Assembly: GCA_013816275.1 (NCBI GenBank)
Contig: JACDER010000065.1
Location: forward strand, 1 to 7,395
Origin: Actinomycetota bacterium
Lineage (GTDB): Bacteria > Actinomycetota > Thermoleophilia > Gaiellales > Gaiellaceae
Length of the DNA stretch: 7,395 nucleotides
Direction of reading: 5' to 3'
In this document: in pieces, positions 1-5,858 of the stretch
Numbering within the stretch: the first letter of the stretch is position 1
How the letters are laid out: each line of letters begins with the position of its first letter
The notes under the pieces: model-generated
Told to the model about the DNA's origin: nothing
The model's input: only the letters and a program-made list of their open reading frames with translations
The model's database searches: none
Translations under genes and position numbers: made by a program

Positions 1-88
1 ACAGTTTCCGCTGGTCGCGCACTACTTGGGCTTCGCTCGGGCAAAGCCCGGCTACGCCCGCCAGCGCCGTCGTTTGGTCGTACGCGGA
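1..88. other. Left edge, no supported gene; small GC-rich hairpin
   Basis: This stretch lies downstream of the rpiB stop codon. I see no convincing gene: the open frames through it lack family motifs. It contains a short perfect inverted repeat, CGGGC-AAA-GCCCG at 38-50, overlapping an alternative pairing of GGGCTT (28-33) with AAGCCC (44-49). On the minus strand this could end rpiB transcripts, but no T-run follows, so it does not meet the usual picture of an intrinsic terminator. Confidence 0.25.
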
Positions 89-562
89 TCATCCCGACTC
101 CTCGCTGGGACCGTTGATGCCACGTTCGATCCCAGCGACCTTCTCCAGGCGCCGCGCGTAGCGGCCCCCACCGATGTATTCCGCAGCCAGAAACGCTTTG
201 ATCAGGTCGGCGGCGAGCTCCTCGCCGACCACCTCGGACCCGAGGCAGAGCACGTTCATGTCGTCGTGCTCGACGCCCTGGTGGGCCGAGTAGACGTCGT
301 GGCAGATCGCCGCGCGAATGCCCGGGATCTTGGACGCGGCGACCGAAGCGCCTACGCCGGAGCCGCAAATCAGGACCCCACGGTCTGCGCCGCCGGACAG
401 AATCGTCTCGCCGAGCTCCAGCGCCTTGTCCGGGTAGTCGATCCGTGGCTCGGGCTTGTCCGTGCCGAGATCGACCGCCTCGTGCCCCAGAGACTCGAGA
501 TCTTCGAGGACCCGCTCTCTGAGCTTCATCCCGCGATGATCGAACGCAACAGCGACCTTCAC
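89..562 (-). CDS. rpiB: Ribose-5-phosphate isomerase B (RpiB/LacA family)
   Basis: Interconverts ribose 5-phosphate and ribulose 5-phosphate in the cytoplasmic non-oxidative pentose phosphate pathway. The 157-residue product (E. coli RpiB is about 149) starts with the family N-terminus KVAVAFDHRG. It has D8-H9, the D42-Y-P motif, the phosphate/active-site loop ICGSGVG at 65-71 with Cys66, and H99 in HDDMNVLCLGS. Cys66 matches the catalytic base of E. coli RpiB; Mycobacterium tuberculosis RpiB lacks this Cys and uses a Glu, so this copy is of the Cys type. I chose the GTG at 562 because the family begins there. The open frame runs on to 676, but those 38 extra residues lie in the divergent tkt start and look unlike RpiB. 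No Shine-Dalgarno precedes GTG; TAACGT lies 7 nt upstream (570-575), so a leaderless or near-leaderless mRNA is possible. It diverges from tkt, a partner in the same pathway. Confidence 0.93.
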   Translation of the reverse strand: MKVAVAFDHRGMKLRERVLEDLESLGHEAVDLGTDKPEPRIDYPDKALELGETILSGGADRGVLICGSGVGASVAASKIPGIRAAICHDVYSAHQGVEHDDMNVLCLGSEVVGEELAADLIKAFLAAEYIGGGRYARRLEKVAGIERGINGPSEESG

Positions 563-620
563 GGGGGCAACGTTACTGGACCGTACTATGCTCCGCGAAG
601 GGACTACGAGAGGAGCGGGA
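563..620. promoter_or_regulatory. Divergent rpiB/tkt intergenic region
   Basis: These 58 bp must hold the promoters of both divergent genes unless they lie within the coding sequence. Toward tkt, TACTAT at 584-589 is a possible -10 element and would give a leader of roughly 25 nt carrying the Shine-Dalgarno. Toward rpiB, TAACGT (minus strand, 570-575) is a possible -10. I could not find a good -35 at normal spacing in either direction, nor a clear operator palindrome. Confidence 0.35.
608..615 (+). promoter_or_regulatory. Shine-Dalgarno of tkt
   Basis: GAGAGGAG ends 5 nt before ATG 621. It decides between this start and the in-frame ATG at 588, which has no such site and would add 11 residues lying inside the divergent promoter region. 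Confidence 0.75.
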
Positions 621-2471
621 ATGAGCGACGTCGACAACTGGCGCGAGCTTGGACAGCAGCTGCGCGTGGACTCCATCCGCGCGGCGAACGTGACGAAGTC
701 GGGCCATCCGACGTCTTCGATGTCGGCCGCGGACCTGATGGCCGTCCTGCTCTCGAAGTACCTCCACTACGACTTCGACACACCGGAGAACCCAAACAAC
801 GACCACCTGATCTTCTCCAAGGGCCACGCCTCGCCTCTGCTCTACTCGCTCTACAAGGCCTCCGGAGCGGTCACGGACGAGGAGCTGCTGACGTTCCGCG
901 TCTTCGGCAGCCGCCTCGAAGGCCATCCCACGCCCGAGATCCCCTGGGTCGACGTGGCGACCGGCTCACTCGGCCAGGGCCTGCCGATCTCGGTCGGCGT
1001 CGCGATTGCCGGCAAGAAGCTCGACCGGCTCCCCTATCGCGTCTGGTGCCTGTGCGGCGACAGCGAGATGGCCGAGGGTTCGATGTGGGAGGCCTTCGAC
1101 CACGCCTCGTTCTACGAGCTCGACAACCTGACCGCGATCATCGACGTCAACCGGCTCGGACAGCGCGGCGAGACGATGCACGGCTGGGATCTCAACGCGT
1201 ACGCGAACCGCGCGCGCGCCTTCGGCTGGAAGGCGATCGAGATCGATGGGCACGACTTCGAGGAGATCGACCGCGCCTACGCCGAGGCGATCGAGACCCG
1301 CGGTCAGCCGACCGTGATCGTCGCCCACACGATCAAGGGCAAGGGTGTGAAGGAGGTCGAGAACAAGAACGGCTGGCACGGCAAGGCGCTCGATCATCCC
1401 GACGAGGCGATCGAGGAGCTGGGAGGGATCCGGCACATCACCGTCGAGGTCCACAAACCCGAGTCGGACGGTGAGGTGCACCAGTTCGAGACGCCGGGCG
1501 GCGAGCTGCCGACGTACGAGGTCGGGAAGGACGTCGCCACCCGAACGGCGTACGGCGAGACGCTGCGCGCCCTCGGGGACATGCGCGGCGACGTCGTCGC
1601 CGTGGACGGCGAGGTGTCGAACTCGACCTACGCCGAGTTCTTCCGCGACGCTCATCCGGACCGGTACTTCGAGATGTACATCGCGGAGCAGCAGATGGTC
1701 GCGACCGCGGTCGGCCTTCAGGTGCGCAAGTGGCACCCGTTCGCGTCGAGCTTCGCCTGCTTCCTCTCGCGCGCGTACGACTTCGTCCGCATGGCGGCGA
1801 TCAGCCGCGCGAACATGAGCCTGTGCGGCTCGCACGCCGGGGTCTCGATCGGCGAGGACGGGCCGTCACAGATGGCGCTCGAGGATCTGGCCGAGTTCCG
1901 GGCAATCCACTCGAGCACCGTCCTTTACCCATCCGATCCGAACCAGACGGCCAAGCTCGTCGAGCAGATGGCCGGGCTGCCGGGCATCTCGTACATCAGG
2001 ACGACCCGCGGCGCCACTCCGGTGATCTACTCGCCCGGCGAAGACTTCCCGATCGGAGGCAGCCGAGTCGTCCGCTCCTCGGACGACGACGACGTGACGA
2101 TCGTCGGCGCCGGGATCACACTCCACGAAGCGCTGAAAGCCGCCGACTCACTGGCCGACGAAGGGATCAGCGCCCGCGTGATCGACCTCTATTCGGTCAA
2201 GCCGGTCGACGTCGAAGGCCTGCGGGCCGCGGCGGAGGCGACCGGCGGGCGCGTCGTCACGGTCGAGGACCACTGGCCCGAGGGCGGGCTCGGGGAGGCT
2301 GTCCTGTCCGCGTTCGCCGAGGCCGACGAGCATCCCACGGTGATCAAGCTCGCGGTGACCGAGATGCCCGGGTCGGGCAAGCCGGCCGAGCTGCTCGCCG
2401 CAGCCGGGATCGACGCGGAGCACATCGCCGACGCGGTCAAGCGGCTCGTCGGCGCGCGCGCCGTGGCGTAG
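621..2471 (+). CDS. tkt: Transketolase, short animal-like type
   Basis: Transfers two-carbon ketol units between sugar phosphates with thiamine diphosphate (ThDP) and a divalent metal, in the cytoplasmic non-oxidative pentose phosphate pathway. It is a full-length single chain of 616 residues, near the 620 or so of human TKT and shorter than E. coli TktA (about 660). In order: ThDP-binding domain with SGHPTS (H29), SKGHASP (H69), DVATGSLGQGL, and the ThDP motif GDSEMAEGS starting at G146 and ending at the metal-ligand Asn of DVNRLGQ (N177); then GWHGK near 258. The pyrimidine domain has the cofactor-activating Glu in YIAEQQMV (E356) and SHAGVSIGEDGPSQ; a C-terminal domain follows. The order of motifs, DNL.AI.D.NRLGQ in particular, follows human TKT more closely than E. 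coli TktA. The third residue of the ThDP motif is Ser where GDGE is usual. It diverges from rpiB, and its TAG stop overlaps the GTG of the next gene by one base. Confidence 0.95.
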   Translation: MSDVDNWRELGQQLRVDSIRAANVTKSGHPTSSMSAADLMAVLLSKYLHYDFDTPENPNNDHLIFSKGHASPLLYSLYKASGAVTDEELLTFRVFGSRLEGHPTPEIPWVDVATGSLGQGLPISVGVAIAGKKLDRLPYRVWCLCGDSEMAEGSMWEAFDHASFYELDNLTAIIDVNRLGQRGETMHGWDLNAYANRARAFGWKAIEIDGHDFEEIDRAYAEAIETRGQPTVIVAHTIKGKGVKEVENKNGWHGKALDHPDEAIEELGGIRHITVEVHKPESDGEVHQFETPGGELPTYEVGKDVATRTAYGETLRALGDMRGDVVAVDGEVSNSTYAEFFRDAHPDRYFEMYIAEQQMVATAVGLQVRKWHPFASSFACFLSRAYDFVRMAAISRANMSLCGSHAGVSIGEDGPSQMALEDLAEFRAIHSSTVLYPSDPNQTAKLVEQMAGLPGISYIRTTRGATPVIYSPGEDFPIGGSRVVRSSDDDDVTIVGAGITLHEALKAADSLADEGISARVIDLYSVKPVDVEGLRAAAEATGGRVVTVEDHWPEGGLGEAVLSAFAEADEHPTVIKLAVTEMPGSGKPAELLAAAGIDAEHIADAVKRLVGARAVA

Positions 2472-2875
2472 TGGCCCAAAAACGGACGGACGACCGGTTC
2501 GACTGGCCAATTCGACTGGTCCTCGGGTGGGGAACGAACCTCCTCGCGCTGTGGCTCGCGAGCAGGCTCATCGGCAGCGTGGGCTATCGCGACTTCGCCG
2601 CGCTCGCGATCGCCGCGGCCGTCTTGGCGATCGTGAACCTCGTGGTCAAGCCGATCCTCACCGCCGTCAGCTGCCTTCTGATAATCGCAACGCTCGGCGT
2701 CGCGCTCTTCCTGATCAACATGGCGATGGTCGCGCTGACCGCGTGGCTCGTTCCGGGCTTCGCCGTCGGCGGCTTCTGGTCGGTCGCGGGCGCGGCGCTC
2801 ATCGTCTGGGCCGCGAACGTCCTCGTTCAGGCAGCGGCCCAGCGGACACGCAAGAAGCGCAAGCCGCTTACCTAG
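2471..2875 (+). CDS. Small membrane protein of the phage holin family 4 type (PF04020)
   Basis: A 134-residue integral membrane protein. After a short polar N-terminus (about 1-14) there are four hydrophobic segments: about 15-30, 36-58 (with the family-typical VNLVVKPIL near its end), 60-90 and 95-118. A basic cytoplasmic tail, RTRKKRKP, closes it. The series VNLVVKPIL, then LFLINMAMVALTAWLVPGF, then a third G/A-rich helix is characteristic of PF04020 proteins, annotated as '4 TMS phage holin superfamily IV' although most are chromosomal and of unknown function. Nothing here suggests a prophage. The GTG start shares its G with the tkt stop (TAGTG) and has no Shine-Dalgarno, so translation is probably coupled to tkt. 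Its own TAG stop is the first half of the -10-like motif of the next gene. Confidence 0.82.
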   Translation: MAQKRTDDRFDWPIRLVLGWGTNLLALWLASRLIGSVGYRDFAALAIAAAVLAIVNLVVKPILTAVSCLLIIATLGVALFLINMAMVALTAWLVPGFAVGGFWSVAGAALIVWAANVLVQAAAQRTRKKRKPLT

Positions 2876-2878
2876 GCT
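2873..2878 (+). promoter_or_regulatory. Putative -10 element for leaderless ABC-F transcript
   Basis: TAGGCT lies at -12 to -7 from the A of ATG 2885, the position expected of an actinobacterial TANNNT -10 when transcription starts on the start codon. No Shine-Dalgarno is present between 2876 and 2884. The TAG is also the stop codon of the preceding gene. No good -35 is visible. Inference from position and motif only. Confidence 0.4.
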
Positions 2879-2884
2879 TAACCC

Positions 2885-4768
2885 ATGGCCGTAGTCATCG
2901 GGACCAATCTCCGCAAGGAGATCGCCGGGTCACTCCTGTTCGACGGAGTGTCGTTCAAGGTCGAGCGGCGTGACCGGCTCTCGCTCTCCGGGCCGAACGG
3001 CGCCGGCAAGACGACCCTGCTCCGAATCCTCGCGGGCGAGACGGAGCTCCACGGCGGCGAGCTCTCCTTCGAGAAGGGAACGCGGATCGCGCTCCACGAT
3101 CAGCGCCCTCCACTCGAGCGCCGGCTGTCGCTGCGCGAGTACGCGCTCTCCGGCGCCGGCGACCTGATCGCGACGGAAGCGGATCTGCGACGGCTCGAAG
3201 AGGCGATGGCCTCCGGAGAGCACGATCCGGCCACGCTGCGGCGCTACTCGGAGGCGCAAGCGCGCCTAGAGCACGCCGGGGGCTACGCGTGGCGGGAGCG
3301 GCTCGACGCTGCGCTTCGAGGCCTGGGCTTCGCGGACAAGGATCTCGACCGGCCCTTGGACACGTTCTCGGGTGGTGAGTTGACGCGCGCGTCGCTGGCA
3401 CGCGCGCTCGGCGGCGATCCAGATCTGCTCCTGCTGGACGAGCCGACCAACCACCTCGACGTGAACAACATCGAGTGGCTGGAGGAGACGCTCCAGTCGA
3501 TCGATGCGGCAGTGATCCTCGTCGCGCACGACCGCTGGTTCCTGGAGGCGACGACGACCGCAGTTCTCGAGCTCGAGAAGGGGCACTCGACCTACTTCGC
3601 CGGCCCGTGGCACGACTGGAGGCGCGAGAAGGCCGCTCGTCTGCACGCCGCCTCCAAGGCGGCCGACCGGGTGGGTCGCGACATCGTGCGGCTGGAGCGC
3701 TTCGTCGAGCGCTTCCGCGCCGCGTCGCCGAAGATGGCCCGGAAGGCGCAGGCCAAGATGACCCACATCGCCCGCCTGGAGAAGGAACAGGCAAAGGCGC
3801 AAGGCGAGATCACGCTCCTGACGCGCAAGAGCAGGCGACTCGGGTTCGAGTTCCTGAACCCGCCGCGCTCGGGGCGGACGGTCGTCGAAGCCGAGGAGCT
3901 CAACGTCTCGGTCGCCGGGCGCAGGCTCCTGACCGCGACCTTCGCGATCGAGCGCGGCGAGCACGTCGCACTCGTGGGGCCGAACGGATCGGGGAAGACG
4001 ACTCTGCTCGAGACGATGCTCGGCCGGCGCGAGCACGACGGCGGCTCCGTCCGGATCGGCCACGGCGTGCAGGTCGCCTACTTCTCGCAACAGGACGTGG
4101 AGCTCGACGAGCGCGGCTCGATCCTCGAATGCGCCCAGGGCGCGACCGGCCTGCGGCGCCCGGAGGCGCAGAACCTGCTCGGACGCTTTCTCTTCTCGGG
4201 CTGGGAGGAGCAGCAGAAGCCGGTCAGCGTGCTCTCGGGTGGGGAGCGGAGGCGGCTCGCGCTCGCGCTCGTGGTCGCCTCAGGAGCGAACTTCCTCGTT
4301 CTCGACGAGCCGACGAACCATCTCGACCTGGAAAGCCGGGAGGCACTCGAGGAAGCGCTCGAAGCCTTTCCCGGAACCGTGCTGCTCGTGTCGCACGACC
4401 GCGCCTTGCTGGATGCAGTCGCCGAGCGCACGCTGGCTATCGAGGACCACGGATTGCGCTCGTACGACGGCGGCTGGGCGGACTTCGTCCGTCGTCGCGC
4501 GGAGTTGGAGGCGCCGCCGCTACCCGAGCCGAAGCCTGCGAAGCCGAAACCCCGGCCGCCCGCGAAACCAAAGCCGCAGCCGAAACGGCCGACCGAGCTC
4601 GAGCGGATCGAGGCCGAGATCGCCGAGCACGAGCAGGCGGTGGCCGAGCTCGAGCAGAGGCTGTCCGACGACTGGACGAACGTGGAGACGCTGGCGGCCC
4701 ACCGCCGGGCGCGGGACGAGCTCCAGTCCCTGCTCGCGCGCTGGGAAGAGGTGTTCGACCGTCGCTAG
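2885..4768 (+). CDS. ABC-F family ATPase (ribosome-associated)
   Basis: A 627-residue soluble protein with two ATP-binding cassettes and no membrane segment, as in the ABC-F family, whose studied members bind the ribosomal E site and act in translation or antibiotic ribosome protection. NBD1: Walker A GPNGAGKT at 36-43, signature SGGEL at 162-166, Walker B LLLLDEP with D185 and catalytic E186, switch His215. A charged alpha-helical linker at about 245-310 corresponds to the P-site tRNA interaction motif. NBD2: Walker A GPNGSGKT at 365-372, signature SGGER at 451-455, Walker B D474/E475, switch His504. Both sites keep every catalytic residue. A Pro/Lys-rich stretch (about 547-568) leads to a charged coiled coil (571-627), like the C-terminal extension of Uup-type members. 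I cannot place it in a subfamily; housekeeping (EttA, Uup, YfmR-like) and resistance roles are both open. An insertion sequence lies immediately after its stop codon, leaving the protein intact. Confidence 0.93.
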   Translation: MAVVIGTNLRKEIAGSLLFDGVSFKVERRDRLSLSGPNGAGKTTLLRILAGETELHGGELSFEKGTRIALHDQRPPLERRLSLREYALSGAGDLIATEADLRRLEEAMASGEHDPATLRRYSEAQARLEHAGGYAWRERLDAALRGLGFADKDLDRPLDTFSGGELTRASLARALGGDPDLLLLDEPTNHLDVNNIEWLEETLQSIDAAVILVAHDRWFLEATTTAVLELEKGHSTYFAGPWHDWRREKAARLHAASKAADRVGRDIVRLERFVERFRAASPKMARKAQAKMTHIARLEKEQAKAQGEITLLTRKSRRLGFEFLNPPRSGRTVVEAEELNVSVAGRRLLTATFAIERGEHVALVGPNGSGKTTLLETMLGRREHDGGSVRIGHGVQVAYFSQQDVELDERGSILECAQGATGLRRPEAQNLLGRFLFSGWEEQQKPVSVLSGGERRRLALALVVASGANFLVLDEPTNHLDLESREALEEALEAFPGTVLLVSHDRALLDAVAERTLAIEDHGLRSYDGGWADFVRRRAELEAPPLPEPKPAKPKPRPPAKPKPQPKRPTELERIEAEIAEHEQAVAELEQRLSDDWTNVETLAAHRRARDELQSLLARWEEVFDRR

Positions 4769-4769
4769 C
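4764..4769. repeat. Target site duplication, left copy (GCTAGC)
   Basis: The six bases GCTAGC directly abut the left end of the insertion sequence and are repeated exactly at 5845-5850. The sequence is a palindrome of the form NCTAGN, the 6-bp target reported for IS481 and IS1002 of Bordetella pertussis. It contains the ABC-F stop TAG (4766-4768) and, on the other strand, the transposase stop. Confidence 0.9.
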
Positions 4770-4795
4770 TGTCCTGCCCACATAGGTTGTGAACG
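4770..4795. repeat. Terminal inverted repeat (transposase 3' side)
   Basis: Outer end begins TGTCCTGCCC and inner end finishes GTTGTGAACG. It pairs as an imperfect inverted repeat with 5819-5844. It also encodes the last residues of the transposase. Confidence 0.88.
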
Positions 4796-5639
4796 CGGCT
4801 GATCGGAGGCTGGCCTCCGAGCGAGCTGTGTGGCCTGCGCTCGTTGTAGTGGTGGAGCCAGTATGGCAGCGCCTTGTTGCGGTGCCGGTGTGAGGTGTAG
4901 GTCATGCCGTAGGCCCACTCGCGCGCCATCGTCTGGTGGAACCTCTCCACCTTCCCGTTCGTGCGCGGGCGGTAGGGCTGGGTGCGCAGGTGGCGTATCT
5001 CCTGCGCCTGGAGTAGCTCGTGTAGGGAGCGGTTCTTGACGTAGCAGAAGGCGTTGTCGCTCATCAGCCGGCGTACGGCGATGCCGCGCGCCTCGAACCA
5101 GGCGAGTGCGCGCTCGACGAAGGCGGTGACCGTGTGCGCGCGTTCGTCGTCGTGCAGCTCGACGTAGGCGAGCCGCGAGTGATCGTCGACGATCGCGTGG
5201 GCGAAGTCGTAGCCGACGCGCGTCTCGGGTCGCATCCACTTGCGCTCGGGCTGGGAGCGATCGCTGGTGACTGCGTGCCCAGGGCGCTCGAAGCGAGCGT
5301 AGCGGGCGACGTCCATGTGCAGCAGGTCACCCGGGCAGGGCCACTCGTACCGGTTCGCCGGCTCTTTTGCTGGGCGCGGCGGCCGGGAGAGTCGGTGACG
5401 GTGGAGCACCTTCCACACGGTCGAGTGCGCGAAGCCGACCGCCTCCGCGATCAGCCGCGGCCCCCAGCCCGTGCGCCTGCGCGCAGCGCAGATCCGCTCC
5501 TGAACGGAAGCGGGCAACAACCGTGGGCTTCGGTGCGGACGACTCGAGCGATCGAACAAGCAGGCAAGCGTGGAACGAGTGTCCTCGCTCGCCTCGAGCC
5601 AGCGGTGCCACCAACGATGCGCGGTCGCCGGCGAGACCC

Positions 5640-5668
5640 TGAAGGCGGCGCGGCCGCGGCCGCCTTCA
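5640..5668. repeat. GC-rich palindrome at the transposase frameshift
   Basis: TGAAGGCGGC (5640-5649) and its exact reverse complement (5659-5668) flank a 9-base centre that includes GCGGCCGC. The transposase reading frame is lost inside this 29-bp structure, a plausible spot for replication slippage, quasi-palindrome templated mutation or sequencing error. Confidence 0.7.
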
Positions 5669-5747
5669 AGCTCATTCCTCCATCGATCGCCTGCACAAGC
5701 GCGAAGCGGCCAGCCAGTCCGAGCTTCGCATTACGGTGATGAGTCAT

Positions 5748-5805
5748 CCGGGCGCCTCCTTTGGGCGTGAGTCGTGGCAGACCCACAGCCTCGAAGGAGG
5801 CCCGG
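5748..5805 (-). promoter_or_regulatory. Transposase RBS within a sequestering hairpin
   Basis: On the minus strand, CCGGGCCTCCTT (5805 to 5794) can pair with AAGGAGGCGCCCGG (5761 to 5748): twelve base pairs with a 2-nt bulge and a 32-nt loop. The second arm holds the transposase Shine-Dalgarno (AAAGGAGG, 5755-5762) and ends right at ATG 5747. Transcripts that enter the element from outside would fold and hide the site; transcripts starting downstream of the first arm would not. IS10 and IS50 limit transposase from read-through in the same general way. The fold is inferred by hand. Confidence 0.6.
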
Positions 5806-5818
5806 ATGTCCTCTCAGC

Positions 5819-5844
5819 CGTTCACAACGTCTGTAGGCGGGTCA
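5819..5844. repeat. Terminal inverted repeat (transposase 5' side)
   Basis: Begins CGTTCACAAC at its inner end and finishes GGCGGGTCA at the outer end. It matches the reverse complement of 4770-4795 at 21 of 26 positions, with mismatches only in the outer 16 bases. It also contains TTCACA (5821-5826), one base from the -35 consensus, pointing outward. Confidence 0.88.
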
Positions 5845-5850
5845 GCTAGC
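5845..5850. repeat. Target site duplication, right copy (GCTAGC)
   Basis: Exact copy of 4764-4769, directly abutting the right end of the insertion sequence. It supplies the TAG of the -10-like TAGCCT of the next gene, so the insertion rebuilds that motif. Confidence 0.9.
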
Positions 5851-5852
5851 CT
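5847..5852 (+). promoter_or_regulatory. Putative -10 element for leaderless membrane-protein transcript
   Basis: TAGCCT lies at -12 to -7 from ATG 5859, exactly as TAGGCT does before the ABC-F gene, and there is no Shine-Dalgarno. Before the insertion its TAG was the ABC-F stop codon. A possible outward -35 from the element end, TTCACA at 5821-5826, is 20 bp away, longer than the usual spacing. Confidence 0.35.
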
Positions 5853-5858
5853 GATGGG

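Larger units (their letters stand above)
4765..5747 (-). pseudogene. IS481-family DDE transposase, frameshifted
   Basis: Cuts and joins the ends of the element. Read as one protein it would be about 327 residues, usual for IS481. The start is ATG 5747 (MTHHRNAKLG), 7 nt after a strong Shine-Dalgarno (AAAGGAGG, 5755-5762). The N-terminal helix-turn-helix (AIDGGMSLKAAAA, then RVSPATAHRWWHRW) is interrupted by a frameshift in the alanine run between 5644 and 5663, where 20 bases stand in place of a multiple of three. Downstream the other frame carries FDRSSRPHRSP, a second helix-turn-helix (GPRLIAEAVGFAHSTVWKVL) and the rve catalytic domain: Asp of HMDVARY (5311-5313), Asp of LMSDNAF (5056-5058), Glu of NGKVERF (4945-4947), plus VDDHSRLAY and HHYNERRPHSSLGG. 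All catalytic residues are present. The stop TAG lies outside the element, in the target duplication. I see no slippery heptamer, so mutation or an assembly error is likelier than programmed frameshifting. Confidence 0.88.
4770..5844 (-). mobile_element. IS481-family insertion sequence, 1075 bp
   Basis: A complete element by structure: imperfect 26-bp terminal inverted repeats at 4770-4795 and 5819-5844 (21 of 26 positions match, the inner ten perfectly), a single transposase gene filling nearly all of it on the minus strand, and a perfect 6-bp duplication GCTAGC on both sides. Length, gene layout, DDE transposase and NCTAGN target agree with the IS481 family. It is inserted directly after the ABC-F stop codon and 14 bp before the ATG of the next gene. 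The intact duplication indicates simple, probably fairly recent insertion. The transposase is frameshifted, so this copy may be unable to move unless helped by another copy. Confidence 0.93.

Noticed and set aside
28..50. Hairpin at the left edge as an intrinsic terminator or tRNA remnant.
   Set aside because: No T-run follows on either strand and no tRNA arms (such as a GGTTCGAATCC-like T arm) can be found.
547..568. Pro/Lys-rich repeats near the ABC-F C-terminus (residues 547-568) as a sign of gene fusion.
   Set aside because: A flexible charged linker before a C-terminal coiled coil is common in ABC-F proteins, so no fusion is needed. The positions given are residue numbers; the DNA is about 4523-4588.
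26..1474. A long plus-strand open frame of 482 codons across rpiB and the start of tkt.
   Set aside because: It is antisense to rpiB and out of frame with tkt, both firmly recognised; its Arg-rich content is typical of shadow frames in GC-rich DNA.
2471..2875. Holin-like gene as a sign of a prophage.
   Set aside because: PF04020 proteins are widespread chromosomal membrane proteins; no endolysin, capsid or integrase gene is nearby.
3475..4785. A 436-codon plus-strand frame inside the ABC-F gene.
   Set aside because: The ABC-F frame carries all motifs across this region; this one is Arg/Ala-rich shadow without domains.
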